Shown: one piece after another, positions 53,895 to 58,628 of the stretch
Layout of the letters: every line of letters begins with the position of its first letter
Numbering within the stretch: the first letter of the stretch is position 1
Assembly (NCBI GenBank): GCA_937928575.1
Contig: CALFWW010000191.1
Location: 1-58,628, forward strand
Length of the DNA stretch: 58,628 nucleotides
Direction: 5' to 3'
Source: an uncultured Saprospiraceae bacterium
GTDB taxonomy: Bacteria; Bacteroidota; Bacteroidia; Chitinophagales; Saprospiraceae
Notes under the pieces: generated by a model
What the model was told of the DNA's origin: nothing
Database searches by the model: none
Seen by the model: the letters and a program-made list of their open reading frames with translations, nothing else
Program-made: the position numbers and the translations under genes

Positions 53895-54563
53895 ATGAAT
53901 AAAATTTCTGCATGTATTTTTGATTTAGATGGTGTCATTGTGGATACCGCAAAGTATCATTTTCAAGCTTGGCGTCGATTGGCCAATGAATTAGATTTCG
54001 ATTTTACAGAAAAAGAAAATGAGAAATTAAAAGGAGTCGGTCGAATCGATTCTTTGAAATTAATTTTAAAATGGGGAGGCATCAAGATGGATGAGGCATC
54101 AATGCAGTCATTGGCAGTCAAAAAAAATGAATGGTATATTGAATTCGTCAATAAAATGACCACCGATGAAATCATGATTGGAGTCGTTGATTTCCTGAAT
54201 GAATTACAACAAAAAAATATCAAGATTGGATTAGGGTCTGCTTCAAAAAACGCAGTTCCGATTTTGACAAAATTAGATATCAAACATTACTTCGAAGTCA
54301 TTATGGATGGTACCAATGTGACTAAAGGAAAACCCGATCCGGAAGTTTTTGTCGAAGGTGCCAAACGACTTTCTGTTCCACCTAGTAATTGTATTGTTTT
54401 TGAAGATGCACCAAAAGGAATCGATGCAGCATTGAATGGTGGGATGTATGCTGTTGGAGTTGGAGATCCTGCAGATTTAGGACATGGTCATCATGTGATT
54501 CCAAATTTCAAAGACTTGACATTTGATACTTTAATAAATTCACTTTCACAATCAACACTATGA
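53895..54563 (+). CDS. pgmB: Beta-phosphoglucomutase
   Basis: This 222-residue HAD-family enzyme converts beta-glucose 1-phosphate to glucose 6-phosphate. The nucleophile motif is FDLDGVIVDT (Asp10 nucleophile and Asp12 acid/base), with the cap segment FQAWRRLANEL and KGVGRIDSLKLIL (the substrate-binding His/Arg-Lys region of the family), then GLGSASKNAVPIL (motif II Ser) and EDAPKGIDAALNGGM (motif IV acid). Its TGA stop overlaps the ATG of the GH65 phosphorylase gene by four bases (ATGA), so translation is coupled. It uses the beta-Glc-1-P made by that enzyme. Confidence 0.95.
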   Translation: MNKISACIFDLDGVIVDTAKYHFQAWRRLANELDFDFTEKENEKLKGVGRIDSLKLILKWGGIKMDEASMQSLAVKKNEWYIEFVNKMTTDEIMIGVVDFLNELQQKNIKIGLGSASKNAVPILTKLDIKHYFEVIMDGTNVTKGKPDPEVFVEGAKRLSVPPSNCIVFEDAPKGIDAALNGGMYAVGVGDPADLGHGHHVIPNFKDLTFDTLINSLSQSTL

Positions 54564-56863
54564 AGGATTATTTAAAAAAGGATGAGTGGAAAATTATCGA
54601 AGAAGGATTTAATCCCAACTACAATCGAATTTCTGAATCCATTTTTAGTTTAGGAAATGGTCGATTTGGACAACGCGCCAATTTTGAAGAAACTTATTCT
54701 GGAGATACGTTACAAGGTCATTATTTAGCTGGTATTTATTATCCCGACAAAACACGAGTTGGTTGGTGGAAAAATGGGTATCCTGAATATTTTGCCAAAG
54801 TTTTAAATGCACCCAATTGGACAGGTATCAAAATAGATATCGATGGAGAAGAGCTGGATTTGGCAAATTGTGAAGTCAATGATTTTGTCCGAATTTTAGA
54901 TATGAAAAATGGAGTCTTAGAAAGAACTTGCACAGCTAAAATGAAAAGCGGTCGCATTGTGAAAATTCATGCAAAACGTTTTTGTAGTATCGCCAATGAC
55001 AATATCGCTTGTATCCGATATGCTATCAAAGCCGTTAATTTTTCGGACCCAATTCAATTGACGCCTTTTCTAGATGGAGATGTAATCAATGAAGATACCA
55101 ATTATGATGAAAAATTTTGGGAGCCTATCCATGAAGAAGCAACTGAAAATGAAGCATACCTAATCACGGAAACCAAGAAAACGGAATTTCAAGTTTGTAC
55201 AGGAATGCGTGTTCAAGTTGTTAAAAATGGAGATATAATTGATATTGATGGCAAATCTTTTACCAAAGATAAATACGCTGAAGTTGCTATCAATACTTCT
55301 ATAAAAGACGAAGAAGAAATGGTCATCTATAAGTATGTGTCCAATATCACTTCTGAAAATCACCCAAAATCAAATCTATTAACTGTCTGTAAAAATGAAG
55401 TAGAAAAAGCAACCACTACTGGATTTGAACAATTGCTAACAGACCATCAAAATGCATGGGCGAAAAAATGGGAAGAAAGTGATATCATCATCAAAGGAGA
55501 TGTAGCCGCTCAACAAGGAATTCGTTTCAATATTTTTCAACTTAACCAAACGTACACGGGTGAAGATGAACGCCTCAATATCGGTCCAAAAGGATTTACA
55601 GGTGAAAAATATGGCGGCAGTACTTATTGGGATACGGAAGCTTATTGCATACCTTTTTATTTGTCAACTGCGGATCAACGAGTTGCCAGAAATTTATTGG
55701 TGTACCGTTTTAAACATCTTCAAAAAGCAATTGAAAATGCAACCAAGTTAGGATTTAAAAATGGAGCTGCATTGTACCCAATGGTCACCATGAACGGTGA
55801 AGAATGTCATAATGAATGGGAAATTACCTTTGAAGAAATCCACAGAAATGGGGCAATTGCTTATGCGATTTTCGATTACATCCGATACACCAATGACGAA
55901 GCATACTTGACGGAATACGGTATGGAATTGTTGGTAGGAATTGCTAGATTTTGGGCACAACGAGTTCATTTTTCAAAACCAAAAAACAAATATGTCATTC
56001 ATGGTGTGACTGGTCCAAATGAATATGAAAACAATGTAAATAACAATTGGTACACTAATTTCATTGCCGTTTGGTGTTTGAAATATGCAATGTATGCGAT
56101 TGATTATGTCAAATCACAAAATGCCACTCAATTTCAATCTATTGCAGATCGCATAAAATTCTACGAAGTCACTGAAACGAATCAATGGAAGGATATTGTT
56201 GACAAAATGTATTTTCCAGTCGATCAAGAACTGCAAATATTTTTACAACAAGAAAATTTTCTGGACAAAGAAATTATTCCTGTCAAAGATTTACCAGCGG
56301 AAGATCGTCCAATTCATCAAAAGTGGTCTTGGGATCGGATTCTACGTTCTTGTTATATCAAACAAGCAGATGTTTTGCAAGGACTCTATTTTTTCGAAGA
56401 TGCATTTGATATCGATACGATTAAGCGAAACTTTAGATTTTATGAACCGCTAACCGTTCATGAGTCAAGTTTATCACCATGTGTGCACGCAATACTAGCT
56501 GCCAAAATTGGTGACTATGAAAAGGCCTATGAAATGTATTTAAGAACTGCTAGATTGGATCTCGATGATTACAATAATGATACAGAAGATGGTTGTCACA
56601 TCACCAGTATGGCTGGTACCTGGATGGCGGTGGTGAAAGGATTTGGAGGGATGCGGGTAGCGGATGATCAGTTGTCATTTACACCGCATTTACCTAGCCA
56701 ATGGAAAGGCTATAGTTTTAAAATTAGATTCAGAAACAGATTGCTAAAAATAAGCATCGATACCAGTGGAACACATATTCAAAAATTGGAAGGAGTGGAC
56801 TTAAAGATTAAAGTGAATACAAAAGAAGTCCAATTGGTAGGCGAGGACCCGATTCTGTGTTAA
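54560..56863 (+). CDS. GH65 family maltose phosphorylase-type enzyme
   Basis: This 767-residue cytoplasmic glycoside hydrolase family 65 enzyme cleaves an alpha-glucoside with phosphate and releases beta-glucose 1-phosphate. The N-terminal domain has NRISESIFSLGNGRFGQRA. The (alpha/alpha)6 barrel has WDTEAYCIPFYLSTADQRVA, the catalytic VTGPNEYENNVNNNWYTNF (Glu at about 487), the phosphate-site KQADVLQGLYFF, and a DDYNNDTEDGCHITSMAGTW block. Maltose is the most likely substrate, from the neighbouring pgmB and amylase genes; trehalose or kojibiose activity cannot be excluded from sequence alone. The length is usual for the family. Confidence 0.92.
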   Translation: MKDYLKKDEWKIIEEGFNPNYNRISESIFSLGNGRFGQRANFEETYSGDTLQGHYLAGIYYPDKTRVGWWKNGYPEYFAKVLNAPNWTGIKIDIDGEELDLANCEVNDFVRILDMKNGVLERTCTAKMKSGRIVKIHAKRFCSIANDNIACIRYAIKAVNFSDPIQLTPFLDGDVINEDTNYDEKFWEPIHEEATENEAYLITETKKTEFQVCTGMRVQVVKNGDIIDIDGKSFTKDKYAEVAINTSIKDEEEMVIYKYVSNITSENHPKSNLLTVCKNEVEKATTTGFEQLLTDHQNAWAKKWEESDIIIKGDVAAQQGIRFNIFQLNQTYTGEDERLNIGPKGFTGEKYGGSTYWDTEAYCIPFYLSTADQRVARNLLVYRFKHLQKAIENATKLGFKNGAALYPMVTMNGEECHNEWEITFEEIHRNGAIAYAIFDYIRYTNDEAYLTEYGMELLVGIARFWAQRVHFSKPKNKYVIHGVTGPNEYENNVNNNWYTNFIAVWCLKYAMYAIDYVKSQNATQFQSIADRIKFYEVTETNQWKDIVDKMYFPVDQELQIFLQQENFLDKEIIPVKDLPAEDRPIHQKWSWDRILRSCYIKQADVLQGLYFFEDAFDIDTIKRNFRFYEPLTVHESSLSPCVHAILAAKIGDYEKAYEMYLRTARLDLDDYNNDTEDGCHITSMAGTWMAVVKGFGGMRVADDQLSFTPHLPSQWKGYSFKIRFRNRLLKISIDTSGTHIQKLEGVDLKIKVNTKEVQLVGEDPILC

Positions 56864-56950
56864 TTTTCTATTAAATGAGCAGCTTTCACACATGGTTTAA
56901 GTATTTAAATAGGTAGTATTGTAGTTATAAGCTTACAAAAAATATCAGCT

Positions 56951-58363
56951 ATGCAATTTAGAGTTTTTCTTCTTTTATTCACCTTCATTATTTGGTTTGC
57001 AAGTTGCAAACAGTCGGAACAAACCACCAATGGATTGGTCAGCAATACGATGGAATCCGTTACAACTAAAACTTCCAAAACACTTCCGGATTGGGCCAAA
57101 AATGCGAATGTATATGAAGTCAATATCCGACAATACACCAAGGAAGGAACCTTCAATGCATTTGCTGAACATCTTCCTCGTTTGAAAAAAATGGGAGTAG
57201 ATATTTTATGGTTAATGCCGATTTTTCCAATCTCAGAAACAAAAAGAAAAGGGCCACTCGGAAGTTACTATGCAGTTTCTGATTTCAGGAAAGTCAATCC
57301 TGAATTTGGAACACTCGCAGATGTGAGAGCGCTCATCAAAAAAATTCATGCATTGGATATGAAGATTGTTTTGGATTGGGTACCGAATCATACTGGTTGG
57401 GATCATACTTGGATCAAAGAACATCCTGATTATTATGTGCATGATGCGAAGACGGACACCATCGTACATGGACGTGATCGCGATGACAAAATCACCGATT
57501 GGTATGATGTGGCAGAGCTGAATTATGACAACAAAGCGATGCGTAAATTAATGATCGAAGACATGAAGTATTGGATTGCAGAAGAAGATGTAGATGGCTA
57601 TCGATTGGATTGTGCACATAGTGTTCATTTAGATTTTTGGGATGAGGCAACTCCTGAATTATACAAAATCAAACCAATCTTCTTACTTCCTGAAACCAAC
57701 GAACCTTCTTTCAGAAACAGTGGCAACTTTGACTTGACTTATGGTTGGGAATGGCACCATCTAATGAATGACATCGCTAAAGGAAAAAAGAAAGCAAGTG
57801 ATTTGGATAAAATGTTTGAGGAATATGCGGGTAAGTATAAGCGCGGTTTCACCATGCAATTTACTTCCAATCATGACGAAAATTCCTGGAATGGATCGGA
57901 GATTGAAAGAATGAAAGATGGCTATAAAGCATTCGCAGTTTTGGCTGCCACTTTTGATGGAATGCCGTTGATATATAGTGGACAAGAAGAACCACTAATC
58001 AAACGATTGGAATTTTTCGACAAAGATGAGATCAAATGGGGTTCTTTCGAAAATGCTGAAATGTATCGAAAATTATTCGACCTAAAACACAGAAATAAAG
58101 CACTTTGGAATGGAGAATATGGTGGACCCCTTCAAAAAATTGATGCTGCCAATGATCATGTATATGCGTTTTTAAGAAGCAAAGATGGTGATAAGGTAGT
58201 CGTCATGATCAACCTTTCTGATCAACCACAAAATCTGAAATTTTCAGATGAAAACGTAGAAGGAGCTTACAGTAGCCTTTTTGGTAACAGTACAGTTACA
58301 CTAAAGTCGGATATGGAGATGAAGTTGAAGCCTTGGGAGTATATTGTGTTGGAGGCGGAGTAG
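56951..58363 (+). CDS. GH13 alpha-amylase family lipoprotein
   Basis: This 470-residue lipoprotein (lipobox IWFASC) is a GH13 alpha-glucanase. The barrel motifs are in order: WLMPIFPISE, the GSYYAVSDFRKVNPEFGT block, VLDWVPNHTGWDH (region I), DGYRLDCAHSV (region II, nucleophile Asp at about 218), FLLPETNEPS (region III, acid/base Glu at about 246) and FTSNHDENSWNG (region IV, Asp at about 306). It acts outside the inner membrane and would cut alpha-glucans to maltose and short maltodextrins that feed the GH65 enzyme. The gene lies 87 bases after the GH65 gene. No maltose importer is present within the window; it may lie just beyond. Confidence 0.92.
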   Translation: MQFRVFLLLFTFIIWFASCKQSEQTTNGLVSNTMESVTTKTSKTLPDWAKNANVYEVNIRQYTKEGTFNAFAEHLPRLKKMGVDILWLMPIFPISETKRKGPLGSYYAVSDFRKVNPEFGTLADVRALIKKIHALDMKIVLDWVPNHTGWDHTWIKEHPDYYVHDAKTDTIVHGRDRDDKITDWYDVAELNYDNKAMRKLMIEDMKYWIAEEDVDGYRLDCAHSVHLDFWDEATPELYKIKPIFLLPETNEPSFRNSGNFDLTYGWEWHHLMNDIAKGKKKASDLDKMFEEYAGKYKRGFTMQFTSNHDENSWNGSEIERMKDGYKAFAVLAATFDGMPLIYSGQEEPLIKRLEFFDKDEIKWGSFENAEMYRKLFDLKHRNKALWNGEYGGPLQKIDAANDHVYAFLRSKDGDKVVVMINLSDQPQNLKFSDENVEGAYSSLFGNSTVTLKSDMEMKLKPWEYIVLEAE

Positions 58364-58384
58364 GAGGTAAAATACAAATTTCCC

Positions 58385-58421
58385 AAAAAGACGAGCATCT
58401 GAGAAAGGTGTTCGTCTTTTT
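58385..58421 (+). terminator. Rho-independent terminator
   Basis: AAAAAGACGA and TCGTCTTTTT are perfect 10-bp outer arms, with a partly paired GCATC/GGTGT inner part. It closes the maltose-utilisation operon. Confidence 0.85.
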
Positions 58422-58447
58422 CGTTTTGCATTTTGTTAAGATAAATT

Positions 58448-58628
58448 ATACAAATTGTATTCTAAAATAGCGGAAATTATATAGAGGAAAAATTTATTGA
58501 GATCAAGACGGAAAACGCAGACATAGCCTTAGTTACCGCGCTGGCTTGCATTGCAAAAGTACATGACTTTATTTCCAACGCTGATATCGATAAATTTTTC
58601 TTATTGAATACCGCCATTTTAGGATTCA
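58448..58628. repeat. Foldback repeat, copy 4 (cut by window edge)
   Basis: ATACAAATTGTATTCTAAAA at 58448 opens a copy that runs to the window end. It has GGAAAAATTTATTGAGATC, GACGGAAAACGCAG, GCCTTAGTTACCGCG and AAATTTTTCTT in the same order as copy 3. It also holds the CGCGCTGGCTTG block found near the left end of copy 2. Its right terminal repeat would lie just outside the window. Confidence 0.8.

Overview
The window is AT-rich chromosomal DNA of a Bacteroidota bacterium, most likely of the Saprospiria/Chitinophagia type. The evidence is five secreted proteins with type IX secretion (T9SS) C-terminal sorting domains, a giant SprB-repeat adhesin followed by a PorP/SprF-family protein, a TonB-dependent receptor paired with a DUF5689 lipoprotein, GWxTD and choice-of-anchor domains, and TAnnTTTG-like promoter boxes. 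I see no rRNA, tRNA, CRISPR array, intact transposase or prophage.

Layout. 1-5000: a foldback repeat, a secreted LVIVD-type protein, a membrane metallophosphoesterase, a small lipoprotein and yjjX. 5000-9500: a modular palindromic repeat, a GWxTD protein, a PLP-dependent aminotransferase-fold enzyme, an alpha/beta hydrolase and a small secreted protein. 9500-19450: the 2052-aa SprB-like adhesin with its PorP/SprF partner, then two minus-strand secreted proteins (one DUF4139). 19450-21170: a decayed stretch with a foldback repeat and a broken membrane-protein gene. 21170-25700: pepD, miaE, a frameshifted DUF2335 gene with its upstream partner, and an ARPP-1 lipoprotein. 25980-31200: a secreted lysyl oxidase-like protein, an unusual tandem repeat plus palindrome, a 46-aa membrane protein, a PIF1-like helicase and a secreted EEP nuclease. 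31200-37000: another foldback repeat, a TonB-dependent receptor and DUF5689 lipoprotein operon, and a tRNA methyltransferase. 37000-41000: an accessory, partly decayed zone with a class III cyclase-like gene in cassette-like flanks, fragments of a propeller gene on both strands, a small HTH protein, a Dabb lipoprotein with an in-frame TGA, another lipoprotein and a triple-Kazal lipoprotein. 41000-51630: a secreted trypsin-fold protease, a TPR/propeller/SPOR envelope protein and a 1402-aa HYR/C-type lectin/GEVED protein. 52168-58628: tilS, the second modular repeat, a maltose-utilisation operon (pgmB, GH65 phosphorylase, GH13 amylase lipoprotein) and a fourth foldback repeat.

How the genes fit together. 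Much of the window serves the cell surface: T9SS cargo, adhesins, a protease next to a Kazal inhibitor, and a likely nucleic-acid scavenging locus (secreted nuclease, OB-like DUF5689 lipoprotein, TonB receptor). The last operon takes alpha-glucan products to glucose 6-phosphate. Housekeeping genes (yjjX, pepD, miaE, trmN6-type methyltransferase, tilS) are scattered between. The most unusual DNA is two families of protein-free structured repeats: two copies of a nested modular palindrome built from TTTAAGACCG-type blocks, and four copies of a foldback element with ATACAAATTGTA ends. Several single-lesion pseudogenes cluster in the accessory regions.
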